From Xenopus tropicalis (lineage: Eukaryota; Chordata; Amphibia; Anura; Pipidae): a stretch of 64,000 bases of DNA. The stretch is from the NCBI RefSeq assembly GCF_000004195.4, contig NC_030677.2:100220829-100284828 (forward strand), given 5' to 3'. Made by a program: the position numbers and the translations under genes. This document shows, in pieces, positions 11,367 to 23,598 of the stretch. Each line of letters starts with the position of its first letter. Position 1 is the first letter of the stretch. Below the pieces are notes generated by a model. The model ran no database searches, was not told the origin of the DNA, and was given only the letters and a program-made list of their open reading frames with translations.

Positions 11367-12229
11367 CTCTGGTTTTCCTGTTTACACTTGTCTTTTCTCT
11401 AGGGTTGGCAGCCCTATATTTAAACTAGTTGCCTCTCTTAGAGTTTTCTTTAGCAGTACATTTGGCATCTGTCTTTACAGTAACACCAGTCCTCCTAAAA
11501 AAAAACTTAAACAGGTTTTTTTTTTTTTTTGTCTTTCATGATCTTGCATCCCTAAGCCATATTGTATCAAACTGTACATTGTTTCTTCAAAAAAGAATTT
11601 TAATGTGGAGAGACCTGCAGGTTCCCTATTTTGATCAAAATTATTTTATCATTGTTCTGTTGATTCAGCTCATACATACAAACTGTTTCTTCTTCATTTT
11701 TTAGTTCTTTAGCCAATTGTGCACATATACCATTTTATATGCTGAAATCCGGCTCCAAAACAGTTCTCTTTTCTGCACCATTTGAAAGCCTGGCACTGGA
11801 GGAGGGACTAAAACATTTAATGCTACATCGGTGATGTAACAATTTATCCACAGCTTTCAATGTAGTCCACTGTGATGTTCCTTTCCTTGACATTGACATC
11901 ACATGTGCAGGAAATTGAGGGATTTAAAGGATGCAGGTTGAAGACGGTGGACTACTGTTGCATTTGATTTATTTTTATTTTTTTCCCCTCAAAGTAGTCA
12001 GCCAGATCAGCAGGAGTAAAGGGGGGCAGGCTTATGTAACTGTTCAGAACCATATTATTACATTAAAATGATCATGAAAAGGCTGCATATTTTATTAATT
12101 CATATATAGCTTTTAAAGGACATGTAAACCCCACACACAAATGTAATTAGTGAACAGCCTCTTTGAAATCTTTCAATACTGGTTGTCCAGAGGTTAATAG
12201 TAAGGCTGCAGCATCGCCTTAATCACTTA

Positions 12230-13827
12230 CAGTGGCTTGCAAAAGTATTCGCCCCCTTGAACTTTTCCACATTTTGTCACATTACAGCCACAAAAATGAA
12301 TCAATTTTATTGGAATTCCACGTGAAAGACCAATACAAAGTGGTGTACACGTGAGAAGTGGAACGAAAATCATACATGATTCCAAACATTTTTTACAAAT
12401 AACTGCAAAGTGGGGTGTGCGTAATTATTCAGCCCCCTGAGTCAATACTTTGTAGAACCACCTTTTGCTGCAATTACAGCTGCCAGTCTTTTAGGGTATG
12501 TCTCTACCAGCTTTGCACATCTAGAGACTGAAATCCTTGCCCATTCTTCTTTGCAAAACAGCTCCAGCTCAGTCAGATTAGATGGACAGCATTTGGGAAC
12601 AGCAGTTTTCAGATCTTGCCACAGATTCTCGATTGGATTTAGATCTGGACTTTGACTGGGCCATTCTAACACATGGATATGTTTTGTTTTAAACCATTCC
12701 ATTGTTGCCCTGGCTTTATGTTTAGGGTCGTTGTCCTGCTGGAAGGTGAACCTCCGCCCCAGTCTCAAGTCTTTTGCAGACTCCAAGAGGTTTTCTTCCA
12801 AGATTGCCCTGTATTTGGCTCCATCCATCTTCCCATCAACTCTGACCAGCTTCCCTGTCCCTGCTGAAGAGAAGCACCCCCAGAGCATGATGCTGCCACC
12901 ACCATATTTGACAGTGGGGATGGTGTGTTTAGAGTGATGTGCAGTATTAGTTTTCCGCCACACATAGCGTTTTGCATTTTGGCCAAAAAGTTCCATTTTG
13001 GTCTCATCTGACCAGAGCACCTTCTTCCACATGTTTGCTGTGTCCCCCACATGGCTTGTGGCAAACTACAAACGGGACTTCTTATGGTTTTCTGTTAACA
13101 ATGGCTTTCTTCTTGCCACTCTTCCATAAAGGCCAACTTTGTGCAGTGCACGACTAATAGTTGTCCTATGGACAGATTCCCCCACCTGAGCTGTAGATCT
13201 CTGCAGCTCGTCCAGAGTCACCATGGGCCTCTTGGCTGCATTTCTGATCAGCGCTCTCCTTGTTCGGCCTGTGAGTTTAGGGGGACGGCCTTGTCTTGGT
13301 AGGTTTACAGTTGTGCCATACTCCCATTTCTGAATGATCGCTTGAACAGTGCTCCGTGGGATGTTCAAGGCTTTGGAAATCTTTTTGTAGCCTAAGCCTG
13401 CTTTAAATTTCTCAATAACTTTATCCCTGACCTGTCTGGTGTGTTCTTTGGACTTCATGGTGTTGTTGCTCCCAATATTCTCTTAGACAACCTCTGAGGC
13501 CGTCACAGAGCAGCTGTATTTGTACTGACATTAGATTACACACAGGTGCACTCTATTTAGTCATTAGCACTCATCAGGTAATGTCTATGGGCAACTGACT
13601 GCACTCAGACCAAAGGGGGCTGAATAATTACGCACACCCCACTTTGCAGTTATTTATTTGTAAAAAATGTTTGGAATCATGTATGATTTTCGTTCCACTT
13701 CTCACGTGTACACCACTTTGTATTGGTCTTTCACGTGGAATTCCAATAAAATTGATTCATGTTTGTGGCTGTAATGTGACAAAATGTGGAAAAGTTCAAG
13801 GGGGCCGAATACTTTTGCAAGCCACTG
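12230..13827 (-). mobile_element. Full-length Tc1 transposon, about 1.6 kb
   Basis: The element is flanked by TA (12228-12229 and 13828-13829). It has long terminal inverted repeats of about 210-230 bp starting CAGTGGCTTGCAAAAGTATT, with inner repeated motifs as in IR/DR-type Tc1 elements. The transposase gene runs on the minus strand. The arms are nearly identical, so insertion is fairly recent. Confidence 0.95.
12442..13458 (-). pseudogene. Tc1 transposase, one internal stop
   Basis: From ATG at 13458 a single frame runs to the stop at 12442 (338 codons, about the usual 340). The only interruption is TAG at 13066-13068, between HKKSRL and FATSHVGD. The N-terminus holds paired helix-turn-helix DNA-binding motifs (GYKKISKALNIPRSTVQAII) and a GRPPK hinge. 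The catalytic residues are present: WSDETK, QQDNDPKH and SPDLNPIEN, the DD34E pattern. Enzymes of this family cut and paste elements at TA sites. With a single nonsense change this copy is probably inactive but very young. Confidence 0.93.
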
Positions 13828-14313
13828 TAGATTTGCTTCTCCTCCTATAACCCACTCTGCCCCCTCCCTCTGGAATTTGCTTTGGCTGTTGGCTTGTGGG
13901 CATGCTCAGTTGTTCTAAGCTCAGATTACTAAGCACGACCCCCAGTCTAGCAGCCAGTGAAGAGATGGCATTGCTGGTTCCTATAGAAACTAGGCTCTAG
14001 CTGTCTGCTTCAGTTTTTTTTCTCTTAACCTTCTCTCCTGAGCTCAGCTCAAACAAAGCAGAACTTTTATCAAAGACAGTACTGCCTGTGTGAGCCTGTA
14101 TTCTTGATGAAATGTATGCTGAATAAGGGTCTGTGTGTGTGTGTATGCTGTTTGCAGATCTAAATGTAACTGATTATGTATCAGAGGAAAAATGGCCACC
14201 GGGTGAAAGCTGCTATTTGCTTTAGGAAAATGTGATGGTGCTGGCACGCGGAGGGGATATATGCTGTACAAACGATGCCAATGATGTACATAAATGTAAG
14301 CTTTACATGTCCT

Positions 14314-14869
14314 TTAAAGGAGAAGGAAAGTCAAAATCTATTAAGCACACAAATAGTACTACTATTGCTGTGTAAAAACGCTATATTCCTGGCTTGCCTA
14401 ATGAAAGATTTACAGAGATACACATACTAGAACCTACATACTTGTTTCAGTGAACGGCGCCGCCATCTTGTCCAGCATGTCTGTATGGGCTGAAAAGCAC
14501 AAGCCAGCTCCCCGCTCCTGTCACAAAGATTCTGCAGCTCCCCGCTCCTGCCACAAACCCTCCCAAGCTCCACAACTCCCCCTCGCTCCTGCCACAAACC
14601 CTCCGCCGCTCGCAGCACCTGCTTCCCCTACCTGCTTGTCAGAGTTCGGCGACGCTGTGTCGCCATGGCAACCGGACGCTCCTGCCCTGTGCGCATGCGC
14701 CGCCTGCAGTAACAAGTCGGCAAGTCTTGAAGGAGCGATGCATTATGGGAATCTTCTCTACCCAGCTCAGCGGGTGAAGTATGGGGAGACTTAAGGGCAC
14801 TATTGAGACAACTGAAGGTATGCCTGCAGCTTGAGATTAACTCTTTACTAGCCTTTCCTTCTCCTTTAA
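14314..14869. mobile_element. T2-type MITE with GC-rich short tandem repeats
   Basis: The ends are TTAAAGGAGAAGGAAAG and the inverted CTTTCCTTCTCCTTTAA. The core at about 14500-14610 repeats CAGCTCCCCGCTCCTGYCACAAA three to four times. The 114-codon ORF across it is repeat-driven and not a gene. Confidence 0.8.
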
Positions 14870-15263
14870 GTTGTGTTGGGTTTAAGCTTTTTCTCTCTAC
14901 TGGCCAGGATCGCCACATGAAAAGTAGTGATTCTGATGAATCTAAATGGCAAGGTGTTTTCCACTGATTTGGCAGCACAAATTGCTATATGTGCCATTGG
15001 CTATTCAGGTTGAAAGGCTGCCGCATGGCTAAACGGCAGCTTATTTATAGAATGTATGTGTTTCTGAAGCAAACTTTTTTTTTTTTTTTTGGTATATAAA
15101 ATACAAGAGAGTGTGTGTGTGTGTGTTTTACTGGTCTTTTTAATGTTGCAGTGAAAAAACTATTTTTTGTATCGATGCAAACCGCGCTCTGTGCTTATTT
15201 AATTACAGTGAATATACAGTTCACAGCACTTGATGGTAATAACAGTCCCCCAGAGCCTTTCCA

Positions 15264-15593
15264 TTAAAGGAGAAGGAAAGTTACAATTACTGGGGGGTGC
15301 TAAATGCTAGGCATTCCTCAGTGATTGTAATCACTTACCTGATACCCCAGCCAGTGATCCAGTTAGGCGAAAACTGCACCAGCCTGGGGTACCTGCAAGT
15401 GAGCGATCCTCTTCCTTCTTCACATGATGGCTTTTACACTCTGCTACGCATGCATCGACCCCCAAAATCACAATAAAATAAGACAAAAGAAAGAGGATAT
15501 TTTGCTTGCAGCACTGGCCTGGGGTAACAGGTAAGTGGTTATAACTAACATTTTAGTAGCCCCGTAGTGATTGTAACTTTCCTTTTCCTTTAA
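15264..15593. mobile_element. T2-type MITE
   Basis: TTAAAGGAGAAGGAAAGTTA at the left and TAACTTTCCTTTTCCTTTAA at the right, with inner arms reading GTGATTGTAA. A diverged relative lies at 58443-58757. Confidence 0.8.
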
Positions 15594-16150
15594 ACACTGG
15601 GGCTAATATAGCAAGCTACAGTTTTTAAATTCTTGTTAGCCTGCATTCTTCATGATATTAATGTTATCTGGAATTCCACCTCCTTGCCCTCCCAAACTTG
15701 GCAAGGCCCATTAGTAAGTGTGGGGTGCTTAGGCTAGAACTTGGATTGCCAGCTAGCAACAGCTAATGGGTTTGGTGGCAGCCTCCCGAAGATACGCTGA
15801 AAAAATGTATTTTACCACTACAGCCATGTTTCTGCTTTCCCCTTCTGACGTGCTTGCAACATTAATATGTGGGAGCAAGCGCAGGTCTGCTCAGTGCTCA
15901 TTGGACGTTATAGAGCAGGAAGGAGCGTAGCTGAATGGGGAAGATAGATTTTTTTTTTTTTTTACCTCCGCATTCATGGAGGATGCAGTTTCTTTATCTG
16001 CTACAGACTCCATGCCATTTCCACTTCAGTTTCCTTCCAAATACCACAAAAACAGAGAGTGTAATCTCCTTTATATTTTAAACTGAGGAGAGACATTTTT
16101 CTCTGTTGGGAAAAAAAACATTCCTAAACAGAGGAGGGGGCCTGCGACAC
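15594..16150. other. No gene recognised
   Basis: AT-rich intergenic sequence with a T tract at about 15950-15963. No coding frame or repeat end was recognised. Confidence 0.45.
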
Positions 16151-16159
16151 CGCTTGTCA

Positions 16160-16523
16160 TCAACATACAATGCTGCTTTGACATCCTTACCCTGGTGGTT
16201 TCACAACAGTTCACACTTCCAGTCATGTACTTTGAAGCATAAACACCTTCATCGATGAGAATCATGGTACCATTGTGATTGGATCATGCCTTCTTACACC
16301 TGTCAGTTTCAGCTAACACCTAACTGAACAAGTTCAATGGAACCATTGTGATTGGATGTCTGTGACTGTACTACCATCAAGAGTTTAAATACTGGGGAAT
16401 TCCCTACCAGTCATTTGAACTGAAGAAGCCACTCGGATGAGTGGTGAAACTTTTTCAAGGAAAAAACTCAAAAGTCCAGTTGTTTTAGACTTAATTCTAC
16501 TAGATACTGTATTTCTTTACAGA
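16160..16523 (+). repeat. Dispersed repeat with CTGAAGA-hairpin-GAAAC motif
   Basis: Near 16420-16450 the sequence reads CTGAAGA, then a hairpin (GCCACTC-GGAT-GAGTGGT), then GAAAC, followed downstream by AAGTCCAGTTG. A second, more decayed copy at 59545-59850 shares GTGGTTTCACAACA, CACACTTCCAGTCATGTA and TAGATACTGTATTTC. The motif resembles the core of a hammerhead ribozyme, but stems I and III do not close well here. Parent element unknown. Confidence 0.55.
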
Positions 16524-16559
16524 TATTACTTGTACAAGTATCTGTATTGTATCCCCCTC

Positions 16560-19500
16560 ATCCAAAAAGACTAGACACCTTATTAAATGCTTGCAAAGGA
16601 GGGAGGATCTTTTCAGGAGATCCCTTGAAGAGAAGATGGGTCATTTGGACAGGTCACATTCAGCAAGTGCTGAATACAAACAAACAAATATATATATATA
16701 TATATACACAATTATACACAAACTGTTAATTTTTAACTGCACTCAGGCAAGCTGTTGGCTATTGGACCTGTTATGTGAATATGTATATTCAATTCAAAAT
16801 AAAAGGATTAATAGATATTCCAAATATTATTCATGCTGGCCAATTGGGTTTATAAATTAACTTAGAGGACACTTGCCATTAGGCCCATAGCTACTAAGCT
16901 TCTATTGGAGTACAGTTCTTTACAGATGATATGTCATAGTATTTGACATCTCAAGTGACATATGCTTTCTCAAGAAAGCGGTAGTGAATCAACTACAGCA
17001 CTGGGTATGTCTTGTCTGTGTTACTTGGGATGATCTTTCTTGATAACCTATACAGAAGGAAGGCTTGATCAATTGATATAGTCGCATAGTGGATGCTGCT
17101 CCTTCCTTCGCCGTATCGCCTTACTTCAAACAACCAGAAAGCCCAGTTTTAGCAGGTATTTTGTAATAAAGCATTCAAAATACTAAGTGGTTTGCAAGAT
17201 AGGGCAATTACTGGGGCAGGGTAGAATAGATTTTTTTACTTAAAAAATTACTTTTTTTACTGTTACTTTTCCTTTAAGCTAAAGATGTATGTGGAGCTGG
17301 GTAGACAAAAATGAAGACTGATGAGGAGGATTTGTAGGCTGCAACCTTTGCCAAAGCTCCTCCCTAACTCTATCCATTTGCTGCAGTTTTCATCCCACAC
17401 AGGTTCTATACACAGGTACTGTTTTTGACACCTAGCATCAATAATATCCCTTTACGAGCCCCATCTTATTCCTGCTCTGCTAGGTTTATTTGGTAATTTT
17501 TCCATTTATGTGCTGTGCCTCTCCTGTGCCTCATTCTGCAGTCCCATTTATTTGGTAATTTTTAACCAATTTCCTTTTCATTTCCACCATTGCTTACTCC
17601 ACATGATGTCATGTGTTACCTACATCTGCATTATCTGCCCCTCTCCCACCTACCTAGCTAGCTATCTAGTCTGCCTTTCCTTAAATTTAGAGAGACTCTG
17701 GGGAAGGCTTGCAGCATAAGGCTTTAAGTATGGCGTTAAAATCTGGATTGGAATCCCAAGGCCAGAACATTCTTCATCTATGCAGTATACTCTGAATTTG
17801 CTGCTGGCTGGCATACTGCTTCAGTGTACAACTACCCCTATTGAAAACCAAGTTGTTACCAGATACCTTTGCAGCAACACACACTTATCCTATGCACTTA
17901 TACCCCCTCACCCTTTTTGTTTGTTCTCCTCTTCCTAATAGATTGTAAGCTCCTTGGAACAGGAACCTCATCTAAACTGTGTATTGCAATCTCTTAGCTC
18001 TTAAGCAGTGATATATCAATTGTTAATGTAAAACACAATATAACTGTACCCCTGTTTGTGTTCACCCTTGTAAAGCACTGCAATTGTGGTGCTATTCTAA
18101 AACATAGCTATTTTGTTGGACAGATAAAATAAATCAATTGGATTTAATTGGCGTAACCAGTCTCTGCTTGGCTTATGTGGGTGAGTGTTTAAACATTTTA
18201 TCTTATTAAAATATAAAACTGAAAAATTGAGCACCAGTGATATTACCATAGTCAGTTGGATAGAGTTTTTACACAAAAAGACCTTCATGGTTATGGTGAG
18301 AGATGGGATAAAAGAACCAAAGACTGAACCAAAAAACTGAAGGCCGCCACACTATGGAGGGAGATGTGCGAATTACACCTTAAGGCTACTGCCACATGGG
18401 GTGTTTTCTTGCTGACACAGTGTTTCTTAGTGCAGACACACCCTTAAGCAGAACAGAGTGGAGGGGCAGTTTCTAGGCCTGCTTGTATACAAAGGCCAAG
18501 GAAATACCCCGTTTGGCAGTATCCTTATGCACCTGTGGGCAACAACGTATCCAGTGTTTAGCAGCACAGATACAACTTCATAAAACTGGAAATCATGGTA
18601 GGCATCACAGGGACTTTGCACAGTTAAGAGTTGCTTCTTTAGAAAAAGAGTCCTTGATTTAGTCTTCCAACTTGTGTGCCAAAGAGTCAAAAAAAACAGA
18701 CTGGGGTTTAAGTTTTTTTTTGTTTTGAAATGTTTTTTTTTGTTTTGAAATGTTTTTTTTTTTTTTATCTCTTCAAGTAGTTGCCTTGAAAATTCTAAGA
18801 ACTACCACAATTCCTAAATATTTAAAGACACAGTCCTTTAACAGCTTTGCCAAAGTTGATCTTTTACATTTGCAGTCCTAAATAGTTCCAGTATGATGGA
18901 TCAGATAAGTAGGTTGTCTGTACCCATCATTGTCCACGAGAGTCAAATAAAATCAGATCCACAAATCAGATCTCTCACAGAGTTTAGCCCTAAGACAAAA
19001 GAGTCGTCATTTTGTTTTCAATAAAAATAAATCAGGATGAAATTCATTACAATTCAAATACATTTATCAGGCAAAAAAGTGAACTAAGCTTTCTTAGTAA
19101 CCAAGCCTGCATTCTATCTGGCTGCAGTGCCATGCTCACATTCATTTTGAGTAAACCTTTATGTGCCCATATCCTGTGTCAACTATGTAACTATGTTATA
19201 AGGCAAGTCTTTTGGGGACTTTCAGTTCAAAACAAATATCTTATATAATCAGACCAGTTTAAGATTTCACTAAATATATATAGGGGTTTTGGGTTCAGTT
19301 ACTTGAGGCCCTACTTAATCTTTCTGGGTATCAAGCCAACAAATAAGCAAACTTTAGGACAAGGCTGAGCAACCTATAGCCATCTTCTTAATGGGGTACT
19401 GGGAGTTTAATAAAAAAAAAAAATAAAAAAAAAAATCTGGAGGGTGACGTTACCTGTCATTAACTGTGGAGTAATGCAATACAGTAAATATCACTAGGAA

Positions 19501-19740
19501 AGTGAGAGAGCAGGAAACTTTTCTTTCTTTTGATTTTGAAATACTTATTCATCTTCATCAAAAAATACACAAACATACATATTTAATCTTATAAAAAAAA
19601 ATCAGCATTTGTTTGGCAGTAACACTGCATGAACTTTCCTAATCATTGGTTTATCTAATGCAACCAGCATCCCATGAACTATCATAAATCGCATGGAACA
19701 GTGGTTTAAATCAAACAATATATTCATATGGTCACTTCAA
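16560..19740. other. Intergenic, no gene recognised
   Basis: Contains a (TA)n run near 16687-16706, a diverged retroposon tail at about 17938-18095 (GATTGTAAGCTCC), and a short T-rich repeat with GTTTTGAAATG units at 18713-18766. The ORFs are short and lack family features. Confidence 0.45.
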
Positions 19741-20135
19741 TCTATACAGACTGAAGCACATTCTCACAGTATGACCTTTGACTAGTACCATGTCTGTAAA
19801 CCTTTTATGTCTGTTAAGTTAAAGAACATTATCCCTCCTATGGTGAAGCCATTGCTTGGTTGATTTAGATGTATGCTTTGAGCCATGCTGAAAGGTGAAG
19901 TTCCTTTTCAGCTTCCAAACAGATGCTTGAAGGTGACAAAATTGGCTGATATTTGGAATGATTCCATTCACCTTGACTAAAGCACCAGTTCCAGCTAATG
20001 AAAAGCAGCCCCAAAGCATGATGCTGCCTCCACCATGCTTCACTGTGGGTATGGTGTTCTTGTGATTATGGGCTGTTATTAGTGCCAAACATACCTTTTG
20101 GAATTATAGCCAAATAGTTCAACCATGGTCTCATC

Positions 20136-20396
20136 TAGGGATGCATCAAATCCAGGATTCAGTTTGGAATTGGGCCGTTTTCAGCAGGATTTGGATTCAG
20201 CCAAATCCACGCCTCTAGACAAACCAAATCTGAATCCTTAAAATAATATGACTTTTTGTCACATAAACACGGAAGTTGAAAATTTTTCACCGTTATCTTT
20301 AACTCCTCCTTTTCCTAATTAGCATATGCAAATTAGGATTCAGTATGGTATTCAACCAAATCTTTCACATAGGATTCTGGGTTCGGTGCATCACTT
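20136..20396. mobile_element. hAT-type MITE inside the old Tc1
   Basis: The 8-bp duplication GTCTCATC is present at 20128-20135 and 20397-20404. The ends are TAGGGATGCATC and its imperfect inverse TGCATCACTT. The duplicated target is part of the transposase codons for the WSDET catalytic motif. Confidence 0.85.
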
Positions 20397-20725
20397 GTCT
20401 CATCAGACTATGATACAATCTTTTCAGGTGTACCTTTTTGCAAAATTTTCCAACCTCGGATGTTTTTCTTTGTGAGTAAAGGCTTTCATCTTGCTTCCCT
20501 ACCCCACGACCCAGACAAATAAAGAATACAACCAATTGTTGTCACATGTAGGGAACAACCAGTACTTGCCAAGAAGTCCTGCAGCTCCTTTAATGTTGCT
20601 CTAGGCCTCATGGGGACCTCCCATCACTCACCTCATCAGTCTTGAAGGGATGTCTTGATCTTGGTACAGTCACTGTTGAACCATATTTTCTCCATTTCTT
20701 AATGATTGTCTTCACTGCGCTCCAA

Positions 20726-21262
20726 AGGAATACTGTCATGGGAAAACGTTTTTTTTCAAAATGCATCAGTTAATAGAGCTTCTCCAGCGGAATCCTGCAT
20801 TGAAATCTGTTTTTCAATTTTGAAATTTAAAATGGGGCTAGCCATATTATTCATTTCCCAGAGTTATATCACCCCCTTCCTTTCTCACCCAGCAGCCAAT
20901 CAGCAGAACAGTAGGTAGGTAGCAAGATAGCAGCTCCCTCGCTGTATTGTTACAAGTGGATATCAGAATAGTACTCAATAGTAAGAAATCCAAGTCCGAC
21001 TCATGACTCCACCAGTTACATGGGAGTAGGAGAAACAATAGGTTACCTGAAAGCAGTGCTAATGTGCTGCGCTGGCTCCTTCTGAAAGCTCAGACTCGGA
21101 CACAATGCACTGAGATGGCACCTACACACCAATATTACAACTAAAAAATTTGTTGATTCAAGAATAAAATGTTAAATGGTAGAGTGAATTATTTGCTAAG
21201 TAAACAGTGTCATTTAGAAATTAAAAGTACAGCATAAAAATCATGACAGAATCCCTTTAATG
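20726..21262. mobile_element. TTAA-target MITE inside the old Tc1
   Basis: The left end reads AAAGGAATACTGTCATG and the right end is the inverted CATGACAGAATCCCTTTAA. Tc1 homology resumes immediately after the right end. A second copy in the opposite orientation lies at 57831-58329. Confidence 0.7.
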
Positions 21263-21865
21263 ATTTGGATACTTTTTTTGTACCACTGTCCTGATTTATA
21301 TCTTATAATGATGAGATCCCTTTTCATGTTTTGAAAGTTTTGCAGACCATGGCTTTTGCAGTATGAGACCAAGAGGAATAATGCTACAGCAACAGCCAAA
21401 CTTTATCTGAGTTCAATCAAACCTACTTTAATTGATGTCAGGTGTATACTAACTACTATTTGAGATGAGGCTGAATGTGATTGGTTGATTCTAAACGCAG
21501 CCATGTCCTTGATTATAAAAGGGCGTGCACATTGATTTTTGTTTTTCATTCTTTCACTAAACAGTTTCTGATTTGTTTTCAACTTCTTTGTATAGATGGC
21601 AAGTTTGCAGTAAAGGTGGAATAAGATCTGACATGATTTATTTTGGGCTTTTTTTTTTTATTTAACAAAACCTGCCATTTTGCAGAGGTATGTAGAATTT
21701 TTTAGCTCATTTATCAACATTATCAACATTTTAGTGGTTATATGAGTTTATGTAACAGCAGTAACCCATAGCAACCAATCAGCCAGTAGAATTTACCAGT
21801 CACTGGCAAAACATATTTGCTGTGGTTGCTATGGGTTACTGCTCCTGGGCAAACTTATTTTTCGA

Positions 21866-22090
21866 AAAACTGTGAAAAATGGGAATATAACAATATAATA
21901 TAATAAGGCTGTCAAGGTCATGAAGAATTGTTGTGCGTCTACAAACTATCCCCCCCCCCCAAAAAAACCTCTTAAACCACAAATTAAATAGCAATTGCTA
22001 CAATTTGCCTAGAACTGATTCTATTGACTTCTACATGACCTTGACAGCCTTACAATGGTGTTTTGTTATATTTCCATTTTTCACAGTTTT
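21866..22090. repeat. Palindromic MITE
   Basis: The left arm AAAACTGTGAAAAATGG...AAGGCTGTCAAGGTCATG is matched by the right arm CATGACCTTGACAGCCTTAC...CCATTTTTCACAGTTTT. A separate inverted pair GTAACCCATAGCAACC lies just before it at 21745-21835. Confidence 0.7.
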
Positions 22091-22756
22091 GATAATAAAA
22101 TACAAAAAATTTTGAGGTTTTCTTAACGAAAACAATTGAGTTTTTAGAACAAAAAAACCCACGAATCACAGTAAATAATAAGACTATAGGTAAAGCTGTT
22201 TTTCTATATCATGACTAAATTCACAAATGAGAAAAGTATGAATGTTTCCTTATTTATTAAAAACTGTAACAAAACTGTAACCAAAATGTGAAGAAAAAAA
22301 TGCAAAAACTTTGAATCGTGAATTTATGTACATTACTGTATTCATTTACAACTTTACTTTTCCATAAGGTTATTAATCTAAAAACTTCACAGAGCAATAA
22401 CTAAACAGTGGCTGTAGGACTGGTCTAGAATAAAAGTAGCGTGAAGGGGGGGTGGGTTCGAAGCAGATAAAGCAGCATTTTCAGAAATGAGGTAACTGAG
22501 GTTGGGGCAATTAGTTGCCGTGGCTTTTTAAAAAGGCCACCAATTACACAGACTGTATAACTCGCTGAGATTAATTGTGTGTGGTTTTTCGCTGTGTGGA
22601 TTAGTAGCTACGACTTTTAAAAAAGTCTTTGCCCTTAAGGTCAATAATGCTGATGCCACATGTAGCACTACCCTAATACTACAACAGTTCAGAGGGTGAG
22701 GTAATAACCTCCATCTGTAGCAGTAGTCTCAAATGTAATACAAAAATCCATCTACA

Positions 22757-23266
22757 CTACTATACCTGCTATGCCACAGTCCCTTCCCAGAGGCTATTGT
22801 ACCCCCCCCCCCCCACTGCTACTATAGGCACCATCTCTCCCTACTATACCTACTGTTCCACAGCCACAGTCCCTTCCCAGAGGCTATTATCCCACTGCTA
22901 CTATAGGCACCATCTCTCCCTACTATACCTACTGTTCCACAGCCACAGAGGCTATTATCCCCCACTGCTACTATAGGCACCATCTCTCCCTACTATACCT
23001 GCTATCCCACAGCCACAGTCCCTTCCCAGAGGCTATTATCTCCCCACTGCTACTATAGGCACCATCTCTCCCTATTATACCTGCTATCCCACAGCCACAG
23101 TCCCTTCCCAGAGGCTATGATCCCACTGCTACTATAGGCACCATCTCTCCCTATTATACCTGATATCCCACAGCCACAGTCCCTTCCCAGAGGCTATTAT
23201 CCCCCCATTGCTACTAGAGGCCCCATCTCTCCCTACTATACCTGCTATGCCACAGCCACAGTCCCT
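22757..23266 (+). repeat. Minisatellite, about 80-bp unit, six and a half copies
   Basis: Units run from CTACTATACCTGCTATSCC through CCCAGAGGCTATTATCCC to GGCACCATCTCTCC. Lengths vary through C-run changes and one internal deletion in the third unit. No coding frame spans it. Confidence 0.9.
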
Positions 23267-23598
23267 GTGTAGGTTGTGAATGCATAAGCTTTCTGCAACA
23301 GTTTACTTGTGCATGGACAGAGGATGTGCCTCAGGGAAACTGGGGGTTGATAACGTCACATTCCACAAAATCTTTTTTTTCCCATATATACAAATTGTCT
23401 TTTTTGCAAACTTTAAAACATTTATGTTTAAACTGCAATTTGGTGTGTTCTAGTACAAGCTCATAGCTTAGAGGGAACATTGTATTTACATGTAGTTATA
23501 TTAAATGACTGGTAGTTATATGGCCACACAGTGTCTGCAAGTGCTGGTACAGATTGCAGATTGTTTTTTTCCACTGTAATGACCAGTATTAATTAGTG

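Larger units (their letters stand above)
12113..14317. mobile_element. T2-type MITE split by a Tc1 insertion
   Basis: The left end is TTAAAGGACATGTAAACC at 12113 and the right end is the inverted GCTTTACATGTCCTTTAA ending at 14317. Removing the Tc1 at 12230-13827 leaves about 600 bp of MITE. The right TTAA is shared with the next MITE. Confidence 0.7.
19745..21560 (-). mobile_element. Old Tc1-like element, disrupted by two MITEs
   Basis: The minus strand at 19819-20088 encodes a catalytic-domain remnant (TIPTVKHGGGSIMLWGCFS), followed upstream by WSDE-type, helix and N-terminal remnants out to about 21400. The flank at 21480-21540 resembles Tc1 5' regions. Two insertions interrupt it, at 20136-20396 and about 20726-21262. 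Many stops and frameshifts show age. Confidence 0.8.

Noticed and set aside
14450..14794. 114-codon ORF on the plus strand rich in Pro, Ala and Ser
   Set aside because: It lies inside a T2-MITE and is produced by a short GC-rich tandem repeat.
22757..23266. CRISPR-like array
   Set aside because: Whole units repeat without unique spacers, and the genome is vertebrate.
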